Shown here one piece after another: positions 26,547-35,018 of a DNA stretch of 64,000 bases. The position numbers and the translations under genes were made by a program. The notes beneath the pieces were generated by a model that did not search any database, had not been told where the DNA came from, and saw nothing but the letters and a program-made list of their open reading frames with translations. Each line of letters begins with the position of its first letter. Positions within the stretch are counted from its first letter, which is position 1. The stretch comes from Roseospira goensis. GTDB taxonomy: Bacteria > Pseudomonadota > Alphaproteobacteria > Rhodospirillales > Rhodospirillaceae. The stretch covers positions 51,296-115,295 of the forward strand of contig NZ_JACIGI010000013.1 of assembly GCF_014197795.1 (NCBI RefSeq), in the 5' to 3' direction.

Positions 26547-26767
26547 GCTCCCACGCCGGAGCGTGGGAGCGAGAGGGATTCGGACTTTCGCGCCCCCGCT
26601 CCTGCGGGGGCGCCGTTCGCCCCGCGGTCCCACGCCGGAGCGTGGGAGTGAGAAGGATTCGGACTCTCGCGCCCCCGCTCCTGCGGGGGCGCCGCTCGCC
26701 CCGCGGTCCCACGCCGGAGCGTGGGACCGAGAACGGTCATCTCGCGCCCACGCTCCCGCGTGGGCGC
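26547..26767. repeat. alternating array of two palindromes (BIME-like), three repeats
   Basis: About 80-bp units repeat three times. Palindrome 1 (GCTCCCACGC cgga GCGTGGGAGC type) occurs at 26547-26570, 26628-26649 and 26705-26728. Palindrome 2 (GCGCCCCCGC tcct GCGGGGGCGC type) occurs at 26590-26613, 26669-26692 and 26744-26767. The last palindrome 2 has changed both arms together (GCGCCCACGC / GCGTGGGCGC). The array fills the gap between the alpha-2-macroglobulin 3' end and pheA and may block or modulate read-through. Confidence 0.88.
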
Positions 26768-26771
26768 CCCC

Positions 26772-29700
26772 TCACCGCGGCGCGATGATCATCTGACCGG
26801 TCTCGCCGCGCGCCCGCAGGGTGGGCTGGTACATGGACTCGACGAACACCCCCGGCAGGGTGAACACGCCTGGGGTGACCGCCCGTGCCAGGTAGGCCAC
26901 CGTGAACCCCGGATCCTGGCGGCTCAGCGGGATCGAGGCCACGAAGCGGTCGTCGCGCAGGTCCACGTACTCCGGCACGTCCAGTTCCGGCAGCCAGGTC
27001 AGGCCGGCGGTCGAACGGCCATCACCCACCGCGGCGGTCTCCAGCACCAGACCGGCCGGCAGCAGGTCGACCACCAGGGCGTGATGGGTCTCGGCGTCGC
27101 CGAGGGCGGCCGGGTCGACGGCCTCGCCGGTGACCAGGGCCACCATCAGGTCGCTCTGGTCCACCCGCTGCGGATCCACCCGCCGTCCCTCCAGGGTGTA
27201 GAACGCGCGCCGGATCGACAGGCCGTTCTCCAGCGCCGGCGGCGCCGTGGTGGGGATGCCGTCGCCGGTGGCGACCATCGTCACCGTGCCGGCGCCGGTG
27301 TTGGCGACCGTGATCCCGGCCGCCACCTGATCGAGGGTCGGCGTCGCCAGCGCCCGGCCGGTGCCGACCGGGGTCGCCGTCGCCCCGTCCACGGTCACCG
27401 ACAGCGGTCCTTGCAGGTCCTGCACCGCCGCCGCCGCCATCACCAGCCGGGCCTGTTCCTGGGTGCTCAGATGATCGCGTCCCAGGCGGGCGTCGGCCAG
27501 CGCCGCGACGCGGCCGAGCGGATCGTCCAGCCCGGCCTCCGCCATCAACGCCACGGTGGCCGCGGCGTCACGCAGCGGCGAGCCGTAGGGATCGCGCCGG
27601 CGCTGATCCTCCGGCGCGTCCGAGGACAGCCACACGTCCGGGCTCAGTGCGGCGTCGAAGGCCGCCTGCGCCCGCGCGGTGTCGCCGATCATCGCCAGGG
27701 CCGCGCCCAGGTGGGCGCGCGCCAGGGGGGCCGGCAGGCGGTTCAGCGCGGTGTCGTGCACGTAGCGCAACGCCCCCGGGTCCACGACCCCGGCGCTGGC
27801 CAGCACGTAAAAGGCATAGGCGCGCGCGGCCAGGGCCTCGTCCGGATAGTCCAGCCCGACCACGCTGTCCTCCAGGAAGCCGAGCGCGCGCTCCAGCGCG
27901 AACGGCGGCACCCGGTGGCCGGCGTCGCGGGCACGCACCAGGAACTCGGTGGCGTAGGCGCTCAGCCAGTCCTGGCGCTCGCCGCGCCCCCACAGGCTGA
28001 ACCCGCCGTCGGCCCGCTGCATGGCGATGACGCGGCCGATGGCGTCGTCCACGCGCCGCGCCAGATCGGCGGGATCGTCACGGTCGACCACCCCGGCCGC
28101 CGCCGCCACGTCGCCCACCACCAGCAGCGGCAGGGCGCGGCTGACGGTCTGCTCGACACAGCCGTAGGGATAGCGGTCGAGGGCACGCACCAGCGACACC
28201 AGCCCCAGGTCCGGCAGCGTCGACAGGCCGAGCGTCAGGCTGGCGGTCTCGGGCGCGAAGTCGTCCAGCACGTCGGCCGACACCGGGGCGCTCTGTCCCG
28301 GCGCCAGGCGCCGGGCCACGGCACGGCTCTCCCGGGTCGCCGCCGGGCGGGTCGACAGGCCCCAGTCCTGGGTGGTCACGGCCCCGTCGGGCGCCGTGAC
28401 GGTCAGGCGCACGCGGCCGCCGCCGATGCGGTCGCCCTTGAGGGTGGCGACATGGGTTGCCCGCCCGCCGGCCGGGAGGGTCAGGGTCGCCGAGCCCGTC
28501 GAGGCCACCGCGACTCCGCCCTCGGCCTCCACCGCCACGGTCCAGTCGCCGGCCGGACCGTCCACGTTGTCGAGGGTGACATGCAGGGCGGCCCGGTCCT
28601 CCGGCGCCAGGAACCGGGGCAGCGTGACCAGGGTCACCAGGCGGTCGCGGATGGTCACGTCGGCCTCGCCGTGGCCGACGCCCCGGGCGTCGTAGGCCGC
28701 CGCCATCACCCGCACCCGGCCGTTGAAAGCCGGGATGTCGACCCGCACGGTGGCGCGGCCCTCGTCGTCCAGGTCCACCGGGCCGGAGAAGACCGCGAGG
28801 GGTTTGACGGTCTTGTCCGGCAGCCCGGGCGCATGACGGCCGGCGGCGTCGCCGCCGCTGCGCAGCCGGCCCGTGGTCGCGTCGCGGCCGTCGATGAGGG
28901 CGCCGTAGGCGTCGCGCAGGTCCACCCCCAGGCCGCGCTTGCCCAGGTAGTAGGCATCGGGCCGGGGCGTGGCGAATCCGGTGAGTTGCAGAATGCCCTC
29001 GTCGACCACGGCCACCGTGACCCGGGTGTCGGGGCCGGCGTTGGCGACCTCAAGCGGGATCTCCAGCGTCCCGCGCGGGCGCATCGTCTCCGGGGTGTCC
29101 AGGGTGACCGCGAGGGTGCGGTCGGCGCTGTCCACCGCCACCCACTGGACCCCGACGGCGCGGCCGGGGCCGCGTTCGGTGTCGGTGCCGGGGCGGAACA
29201 GGGTGGCGGCGACGTAGGCACCAGCGCCCCAGGCCTCGGTGACCGGCACCTCGACCACCGCGCCCTCCGCCGGCACCGGGACACTCCGCGACCACAGCAC
29301 GTCCTCGGCCAGCACGGTCACCAGGGCCTCGCCGGCGAACGGCGGATCGAGCGCAACGCGCGCCGTCTCGCCCTCGCCGTAGGTGTCGCGCTCGACGGTC
29401 AGGCGCAGCGTGTCCGGGGTATCCTGGGCGCCGGGGGCGGCCACCCGCCAGCCGGCGCGGAAGCGGTCGCTGGACACGGCCCCGGTCGCGGTGTCGGCGA
29501 CCTCGATCCGGAAGCGGCCCCAGCCGTCCACCGGCAGGTCGACCTCCACCGTGCCGTCGGCGCCGGTCACGATGTCGCGGGCGTCGAGGCGGCGGTCGCG
29601 CACCACGGCGCGGTAGCGCCAGCCGTCACCCTCGCGGTACCACTGATAGTCCCAGTCCTCGGCGTAGTGGATCAGCCGCAACGTCCGGTCCGCCAGCGGT

Positions 29701-32114
29701 GCGCCGGCCGCGTCCACCGCCAGCACGCGGTAGCGCGCGGTGCCGCCCTCGTCGACGGCGCCGCCCTCGAACAGCGGATCCAGGCCCACCAGGCTGTCGC
29801 GCAGCCGCACCGGGATTTTCACGGCGCGGTTGGTGGGCCGGCCGCCCGGCTCCAGCACCGTCACCCGCACCAGCGCGGCCAGCGGCAGCGTGGTGTCCGG
29901 GGTGTGGTCCAGCACCGCCTCGACCCGGCTGCGGCCGGCGTCGTCGGTGTCGGCGACGGTCAGGTCGCCGCGCCAGGGCTCGAAATCCTCGGTGGTCAGG
30001 CCGAAGCGGTAGCCCGCGCGGGCCTCCCCGAACGGCTGCGGATCGGGCTGCACGACCAGCTCGGCCTCGGCCGCCAGCCCGGCCGCCGGGGCCCCATAGA
30101 GATAGCGCGCCTCGACCCCCAGCGGCACGGTCGTCTCCGGCCGCAGAATGGCGTCGTCCGGCGCGTCCAGCAGCACCTCCATGCGGGCCGGGGCGAAATC
30201 CTCCAGGTGCCAGGTCACGCGGCCGATCGCCGGCCCCTCGGGCTCGGCATGGGCGGTCACGGTCCAGGCGCCGGTACGGTCGGCGTCGGCGGTGGCAATC
30301 CGCACGTGGGCGCCGCCGCCGGAATCCGGGGTGACCACCTGGCGGCGTACCTCGACCCCGTCGGGCCGCATCACCTTCAGGGTCAGCGGCAGGCCGGTGA
30401 CCGCCCGGGCGCGGTCGTCGCGCAGCAGCGCCATCAGCTCGACGGTCTCGCCGGGCCGGTAGATGCCGCGCTCCAGATAGAGGAAGGCGTCCAGCGGCCC
30501 GGGCGCGTCGCGGCCGCCGATGCCGCGGTCGGACAGGTCCAGGGCCGGCCGCCCCAGGTCCAGGATGGCGTGATCCCCGCCGTCCGCCGCCGTCGCGGCC
30601 AGATGACTCGGGCTGGCGCCGCCGTTGCCCTGGAGCAGCCCGGCCGGCAGCCGGGCGAGGCCGTCGGCGTCAGTGGTCGCGGTGCCGAGCACGTCGTTGT
30701 TGCGGGCGATCAGGGCGATCTCGACGCCGGCCCGCGGCGCCGCCGTCTCCAGCGAGCGGGCGGCGACCACCAGCTCGCGGGCGCCGTGGTAGGCCTGCAG
30801 GCCGATGTCGGTCACCAGCACCCACTGGGTCGGCCGGTCCTGCCAGTGCGGCAGGTCGCGCGCGGCGATGGTCGCCGTGACGGCGTACAGCCCGGGCTCC
30901 GGATCCGGCACCGCCTCGGCGAAGGGGATGGCGCTGCGGCGCTGGCGGTTGGCCTCGTCCGGCGTGTCCATCTCGCCCGACCACACCAGGGTGCCGCTGT
31001 CGAAGCGCAGGTCGTTCAGGGACCAGCCGGCCAGGTCGCGGAACGCCGCGCCATCGCGCAGGGCCTGGGCGACGCCGCGCGCCGGCAGGCGGTAGATCTC
31101 CACCGCCACCCGCGCCACGTTCACGGTCTCCAGTGGCAGGCCCTGGCCCCCGCGCGCCGGCAGCACATGGGCGTCGCCGGCGAAGGCGACGCGGGCTTCC
31201 CGGTTCGGCACGTCCAGCGTCCAGGTCCGGGTTTCGGGCAGCGCGACGCCGCCGGCCAGCGGCAGCCCGCGGCGCAGGGTGATGTCCACCGCCGTTCCGT
31301 GCGGGAAGCCGGACAGGCACAGCGCGTCGGCGTCGGGGCGGGCCACCACCTCGTCGGCCGGGTCGAGGGCCACATAGTCGCCGTAGCGAACCGACCCGTC
31401 GGAGACCGGCTCGGCGCTGAAGCGCAGGCAGACCTCCGGCACGTCGCGTTCGATGCGGCCGGTGAGGGTCTCCAGCACCGGGCGGTCGCCGGCCGTGGCG
31501 CGCAGGGCGGCGCGGGTGTCGTCGTCGTCCCGGTACGCCAGCGCGGCCTGGAGGAAGGCGATCGCCAGGTCGCCGTCGCCGACCGCGCGGGCCACCGCCG
31601 CCAGCAGGGTCAGGGCGGCGGCCCGCTCGCCGTCGCCGCCGGCCACGGCATAGGCGGTCCAGCCCGCCAGCACGGCGGGGCGGGAGCGCGGGTCATCCTG
31701 AAGGTGGAGCCGCGCCAGGGCGCGCCAGCGGTCGCTGTCGTCGTCGCCGCCGGCGTCGATGTAGTCTTCCAGGGCCATGATGGCATCGCCGCGCCGGCCG
31801 TCGCTGGCGGCGTCGCGGTAGCGGTCCAGGGCCGCGTCGCGGCGCTCCCACGACTCGTCCGCGTCGGTGCGGTCGGCGATGTCGCGGGCATAGGCGCGGG
31901 CGTCGCGCGAGAGCTGGCGCAAGCGGTCCAGGTCGTCGAGCTGGGTGACCAGCGGCGAGCGTGCGGCGGGCAGGTCGTTGGCCCGGGCCGCGCCGGGCAC
32001 GGCCGCCAGGGCCGCCGCCAGCACAAGCAGCAGGCCGAGCCCGAGCACGGCCCGTGTCCGGCCCTGTGCCCGCGCCGCGCGCGCCGTGGCGCGGTGGTGT
32101 CCCGTCGCGATCAT
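26772..32114 (-). CDS. bacterial alpha-2-macroglobulin family protein with thioester
   Basis: A 1780-residue periplasmic protease-trap-like protein. It has an N-terminal signal sequence (hydrophobic core about 22-42, cleavage probably after GAARA) without a lipobox Cys, unlike the lipoprotein E. coli YfhM. Next come MG-type beta domains with YRPGETVEL (MG macroglobulin signature) and the central conserved VTVAVVDEGILQLTGF/YYLGKRGLGVDLRDAYGALI region. The thioester motif CVEQ is at about 1319-1322 (RYPYGCVEQT), followed by the TED helical domain and receptor-binding-like C-terminus. The intact Cys-Gln pair implies covalent capture of attacking proteases. No pbpC-type partner gene lies beside it, in contrast to many genomes. 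GGAGGGGAG precedes the ATG. The upstream DUF3108 gene is in the same direction. Confidence 0.93.
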   Translation of the reverse strand: MIATGHHRATARAARAQGRTRAVLGLGLLLVLAAALAAVPGAARANDLPAARSPLVTQLDDLDRLRQLSRDARAYARDIADRTDADESWERRDAALDRYRDAASDGRRGDAIMALEDYIDAGGDDDSDRWRALARLHLQDDPRSRPAVLAGWTAYAVAGGDGERAAALTLLAAVARAVGDGDLAIAFLQAALAYRDDDDTRAALRATAGDRPVLETLTGRIERDVPEVCLRFSAEPVSDGSVRYGDYVALDPADEVVARPDADALCLSGFPHGTAVDITLRRGLPLAGGVALPETRTWTLDVPNREARVAFAGDAHVLPARGGQGLPLETVNVARVAVEIYRLPARGVAQALRDGAAFRDLAGWSLNDLRFDSGTLVWSGEMDTPDEANRQRRSAIPFAEAVPDPEPGLYAVTATIAARDLPHWQDRPTQWVLVTDIGLQAYHGARELVVAARSLETAAPRAGVEIALIARNNDVLGTATTDADGLARLPAGLLQGNGGASPSHLAATAADGGDHAILDLGRPALDLSDRGIGGRDAPGPLDAFLYLERGIYRPGETVELMALLRDDRARAVTGLPLTLKVMRPDGVEVRRQVVTPDSGGGAHVRIATADADRTGAWTVTAHAEPEGPAIGRVTWHLEDFAPARMEVLLDAPDDAILRPETTVPLGVEARYLYGAPAAGLAAEAELVVQPDPQPFGEARAGYRFGLTTEDFEPWRGDLTVADTDDAGRSRVEAVLDHTPDTTLPLAALVRVTVLEPGGRPTNRAVKIPVRLRDSLVGLDPLFEGGAVDEGGTARYRVLAVDAAGAPLADRTLRLIHYAEDWDYQWYREGDGWRYRAVVRDRRLDARDIVTGADGTVEVDLPVDGWGRFRIEVADTATGAVSSDRFRAGWRVAAPGAQDTPDTLRLTVERDTYGEGETARVALDPPFAGEALVTVLAEDVLWSRSVPVPAEGAVVEVPVTEAWGAGAYVAATLFRPGTDTERGPGRAVGVQWVAVDSADRTLAVTLDTPETMRPRGTLEIPLEVANAGPDTRVTVAVVDEGILQLTGFATPRPDAYYLGKRGLGVDLRDAYGALIDGRDATTGRLRSGGDAAGRHAPGLPDKTVKPLAVFSGPVDLDDEGRATVRVDIPAFNGRVRVMAAAYDARGVGHGEADVTIRDRLVTLVTLPRFLAPEDRAALHVTLDNVDGPAGDWTVAVEAEGGVAVASTGSATLTLPAGGRATHVATLKGDRIGGGRVRLTVTAPDGAVTTQDWGLSTRPAATRESRAVARRLAPGQSAPVSADVLDDFAPETASLTLGLSTLPDLGLVSLVRALDRYPYGCVEQTVSRALPLLVVGDVAAAAGVVDRDDPADLARRVDDAIGRVIAMQRADGGFSLWGRGERQDWLSAYATEFLVRARDAGHRVPPFALERALGFLEDSVVGLDYPDEALAARAYAFYVLASAGVVDPGALRYVHDTALNRLPAPLARAHLGAALAMIGDTARAQAAFDAALSPDVWLSSDAPEDQRRRDPYGSPLRDAAATVALMAEAGLDDPLGRVAALADARLGRDHLSTQEQARLVMAAAAVQDLQGPLSVTVDGATATPVGTGRALATPTLDQVAAGITVANTGAGTVTMVATGDGIPTTAPPALENGLSIRRAFYTLEGRRVDPQRVDQSDLMVALVTGEAVDPAALGDAETHHALVVDLLPAGLVLETAAVGDGRSTAGLTWLPELDVPEYVDLRDDRFVASIPLSRQDPGFTVAYLARAVTPGVFTLPGVFVESMYQPTLRARGETGQMIIAPR

Positions 32115-32175
32115 GACTGCGTCTCCCCTCCATGGACCGGTCCCGGCGGGCCGGCCGCGCCACGGCCGTCTCTGC

Positions 32176-32216
32176 CGCGATCTTCGGCCCGCGATCTTCG
32201 GCCCGCGATCATCGTT
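32176..32216. repeat. 15-bp tandem repeat upstream of the alpha-2-macroglobulin gene
   Basis: CGCGATCTTCGGCCC is repeated twice and then begins a third time (CGCGATCATCG) in the 161-bp spacer between the DUF3108 stop and the alpha-2-macroglobulin start. Confidence 0.7.
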
Positions 32217-32275
32217 TAGAGTCGGGCAAAGGCATAGTGCGGGAATGTGGCAAATGTGGGTGACGGGGCGCCGCG

Positions 32276-33127
32276 TCAGTCCCCCGCCGCCGCGGGCGTG
32301 GGGCTATCGCCGAGCGGGGCGGGGCAGGTCGCCGCCCCCGCCGCGCACGGACCCAGGTACTCCAGCGCGAACGCCCCCCAGCCCTGATCGACCTCCAGCC
32401 GCAGCGGGATCGCCTTGACGTGATCCATGATCGTCAGCCGCAGGCCGCCGCCGCGCCACTCGGCCGCGTGTCGGTCGCTGAAGCCGGCCCGGGGCACCAG
32501 GCCGACGGTCGCGACCCGGGCGCGCCAGGGCTGGCCGGCCACGACGACGGTCTGCGGCGGCGCCAATTCCACCCGCGCGTCGTAGCGCAGCTTCCCATCG
32601 TAGATCGGTACCACCATCTGCTGCGGATCGGGGATGCCCGCGGCCGCCGCCTCGGCCACCCGCTGGCGCACGGTCTGGAGCGCGCTCAGGGGGTCGAGCG
32701 CGCCGGCCCGCGCGGCGTCGGGCATGCGCCGCACCGGGCGGCCGTTCTTCACCGCGCGCGGAACGGGTGCCGGGAGGCCGGCGGCGGGGTGGTAGCGCAC
32801 CACGGTCTCGCCACCGTCATCCCAGCCCTGCCAGGCGTCGCGGTAGCCGTCGGGCCGCAGGCGGCCATCGGCGGCGCGGCGTCCGTGTGCGCTGCGGTGC
32901 ACGCGCAGGCCGCGCAGGGTCCAGAGCAGCCCGGTGGCGCGACCGTTTACGGCGATGCGGTAGTGTGTCTCGGTGGCGTTCAGGCGCACGGCGACGTCGC
33001 CCACGGGCAGGCCCAGGAACCGAGCCTCGTACAGCAGATGCCGATCCTCGGCCGCCAGAGCCGGCGCCGCGACGATGCCGACGGCGGCCGTCAGCAGGGT
33101 GGCGAGCAGGGCGGTGACGCGGACCAG
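32276..33127 (-). CDS. DUF3108 family exported protein, start codon uncertain
   Basis: About 283 residues ending ... LGDSPTPAAAGD. A clear Sec signal (VRVTALLATLLTAAVGIV then AAPALAAED) is followed by a DUF3108 domain (LLYEARFLGLPVGDVAVRL, ETHYRIAVNGRATGLLWTLRG, YDGKLRYDARV, IPLRLEVDQGWGAF), a periplasmic beta-rich family of unknown function. No ATG, GTG or TTG occurs in frame near the signal peptide; the nearest usable codon at the right place is CTG at 33127. In-frame ATGs at 33370 and 33388 would add an unlikely 80-residue basic head. A non-standard start or a sequence error in the first codons is possible. Confidence 0.75.
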   Translation of the reverse strand: MVRVTALLATLLTAAVGIVAAPALAAEDRHLLYEARFLGLPVGDVAVRLNATETHYRIAVNGRATGLLWTLRGLRVHRSAHGRRAADGRLRPDGYRDAWQGWDDGGETVVRYHPAAGLPAPVPRAVKNGRPVRRMPDAARAGALDPLSALQTVRQRVAEAAAAGIPDPQQMVVPIYDGKLRYDARVELAPPQTVVVAGQPWRARVATVGLVPRAGFSDRHAAEWRGGGLRLTIMDHVKAIPLRLEVDQGWGAFALEYLGPCAAGAATCPAPLGDSPTPAAAGD

Positions 33128-33415
33128 CCGCCGCGAAACGGCGCGCCACCGTCCCGGAGCGGTGCGTTCTTTTCGCGGGTGCGCTAAACGGTGGCCTTGG
33201 CCGGCCTGATCGGCTAGGGTCCTCCGACTTCGGGATGGGTTCCCCCTCCCGTCGGGGTGGTGCGTGCGTCCGGCAGAGCGGGCGGCGCGGCGCCATGCCC
33301 CGAAGCGGTTCCAATCCGGGGGCCTGGCCGGAGCCGCGGCCCGGGCCGATCCCCGCGCGCCGATCCGCATCCAGCCGATCCCCGCCATTCGTTGATCGAT
33401 CGAGGGTCCCAATCC

Positions 33416-34570
33416 ATGAAACTCGCCGTACCAAAGGAACGCCGGAGCGACGAGGCTCGCGTGGCGATCTCGCCCGAGGTCGCCAAGAAGCTGGTCGGAC
33501 TCGGCGTCGAGGTGGTGGTCGAGACCGGCGCCGGCCTGGGCGCCGACGTCACCGACGACATGCTGAAGGACGTGGGCGTCACCATCGCCCCGGACGCCAA
33601 GTCGGCCCTGGGCGACGCCGACCTGGTCTGGAAGATCCAACGCCCGATGACGGCCGACGAGGGCACGGACGAGGTCGCCCTCATGAAACGGGGCGCGACG
33701 CTGATGTGTCATCTGAACGCGCTCACGAACAAGCCGCTGGTCGAGGCTCTGGCGTCGGCCGGCGTGTCCGCCTTCGCCATGGAGCTGATGCCGCGCATCA
33801 GCCGGGCCCAGTCGATGGATATCCTATCCTCGCAGGCCAACCTGGGCGGTTATAAGGCGGTGATCGAGGGCGCCAACGCCTTCTCCCGCGCCTTCCCGAT
33901 GATGATGACCGCCGCCGGCACCGTGCCGCCCGCGCGCGTGCTGGTGTTCGGCGCCGGCGTGGCCGGCCTGCAGGCCGTCGCCACCGCCAAGCGCATGGGC
34001 GCGGTGGTGCAGGCCACCGACGTGCGCCCGGCGACCCGCGAGCAGGTGGAGAGCCTGGGCGGCAAGTTCGTGACCGTCGACGAGGAGATGGAGAAGCAGG
34101 CGGAGACCGAGGGCGGCTACGCCAAGGAGATGCCGCCCGAGTACTTCGAGAAGCAGAAGCAGGTCATCTCCGAGGTCCTGAAGAAGGTCGACATCGTCAT
34201 CACCACCGCCCTGATCCCCGGCCGCCCGGCGCCCAAGCTGGTCTCCGCCGAGCAGGTGCGTACCATGAAGAAGGGCGCGGTGATCGTCGACATGGCGGTC
34301 GAGGCCGGCGGCAACTGCGCGCTGTCCGAGCTGGGCAAGATGGTCGAGGTCGAGGGCGTCAAGATCATCGGCTACCCCAACCTGCCGAGCCGGGTGGCCG
34401 CCGACGCCAGCCCCCTGTTCGCCAAGAACCTGCTGAACTTCTTCACCCCCATGTTCGACAAGGAGTCCAAGGGCTTCTCGTTCAACTGGGAGGACGAGAC
34501 GATCAAGGGCACCTGCGTCACCCACGACGGCAAGGTGGTCCATCCGGCGCTGGCCGGCGGCTCGAACTAG
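33416..34570 (+). CDS. pntAA: proton-translocating NAD(P) transhydrogenase, subunit alpha part 1 (dI)
   Basis: 384 residues, the same length as the separate dI subunit of Rhodospirillum rubrum. This soluble domain binds NAD(H) and exchanges hydride with NADP(H) in dIII, coupled to proton entry. It opens with MKLAVPKERRSDEARVAISP and has the Rossmann motif VLVFGAGVAGLQA, followed by ATDVRPATREQVESLGG and the mobile-loop region with EYFEKQKQVI. It heads a three-gene operon (16-bp gap to the next gene). In phototrophs the complex makes NADPH at the expense of the proton gradient. Confidence 0.97.
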   Translation: MKLAVPKERRSDEARVAISPEVAKKLVGLGVEVVVETGAGLGADVTDDMLKDVGVTIAPDAKSALGDADLVWKIQRPMTADEGTDEVALMKRGATLMCHLNALTNKPLVEALASAGVSAFAMELMPRISRAQSMDILSSQANLGGYKAVIEGANAFSRAFPMMMTAAGTVPPARVLVFGAGVAGLQAVATAKRMGAVVQATDVRPATREQVESLGGKFVTVDEEMEKQAETEGGYAKEMPPEYFEKQKQVISEVLKKVDIVITTALIPGRPAPKLVSAEQVRTMKKGAVIVDMAVEAGGNCALSELGKMVEVEGVKIIGYPNLPSRVAADASPLFAKNLLNFFTPMFDKESKGFSFNWEDETIKGTCVTHDGKVVHPALAGGSN

Positions 34571-34586
34571 AGGATAGAGGGACACC

Positions 34587-35006
34587 ATGGCAACGCAAAC
34601 GGAGACCCTCGCGTCCCAGGCCGACGCGCTGGCCGAGCAGGCCGGCACGCTCGCCGAGAACGCGCGGAGCCTGGCCGAACAGGTCGCCACCTCGGCCCTC
34701 GACGGCGCCGCCGCTGGCGGTCATGCCGGCGAGTTCTGGTGGCTGTTCACCGTGTTCGTGCTGGCCTGCTTCATCGGCTTCTACGTGGTCTGGAGCGTGA
34801 CCCCGGCCCTGCACTCGCCGCTGATGGGCGTGACCAACGCGATTTCGTCCGTGATCATCGTCGGCGCCCTGATCGCCGCCGGCCCGGCCGAGATGACCGG
34901 TGCGAGCTGGCTCGGCCTGGTGGCGGTGCTGCTGGCGTCGATCAACATCTTCGGTGGTTTCATCGTCACCGAACGCATGCTCGCCATGTTCAAGAAGAAG
35001 AAATAG
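34587..35006 (+). CDS. pntAB: NAD(P) transhydrogenase, subunit alpha part 2 (small membrane part of dII)
   Basis: 139 residues with three to four transmembrane helices ([50 protein letters not shown]) and a charged KKKK end. The N-terminal 45 residues are an Ala/Gln-rich amphipathic head. This is the small membrane subunit that completes the proton channel with PntB. AGGATAGAGGGACACC precedes the ATG, and 12 bp separate its stop from pntB. Confidence 0.96.
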   Translation: MATQTETLASQADALAEQAGTLAENARSLAEQVATSALDGAAAGGHAGEFWWLFTVFVLACFIGFYVVWSVTPALHSPLMGVTNAISSVIIVGALIAAGPAEMTGASWLGLVAVLLASINIFGGFIVTERMLAMFKKKK

Positions 35007-35018
35007 GGAGGGCGAGAC

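Noticed and set aside
26721-32219. 1832-codon open frame on the + strand, opposite the alpha-2-macroglobulin gene
   Set aside because: It is the mirror of a strongly supported GC-rich gene. Its product is a His/Gln/Arg/Gly-rich sequence with no domain, typical of antisense frames at this GC content.
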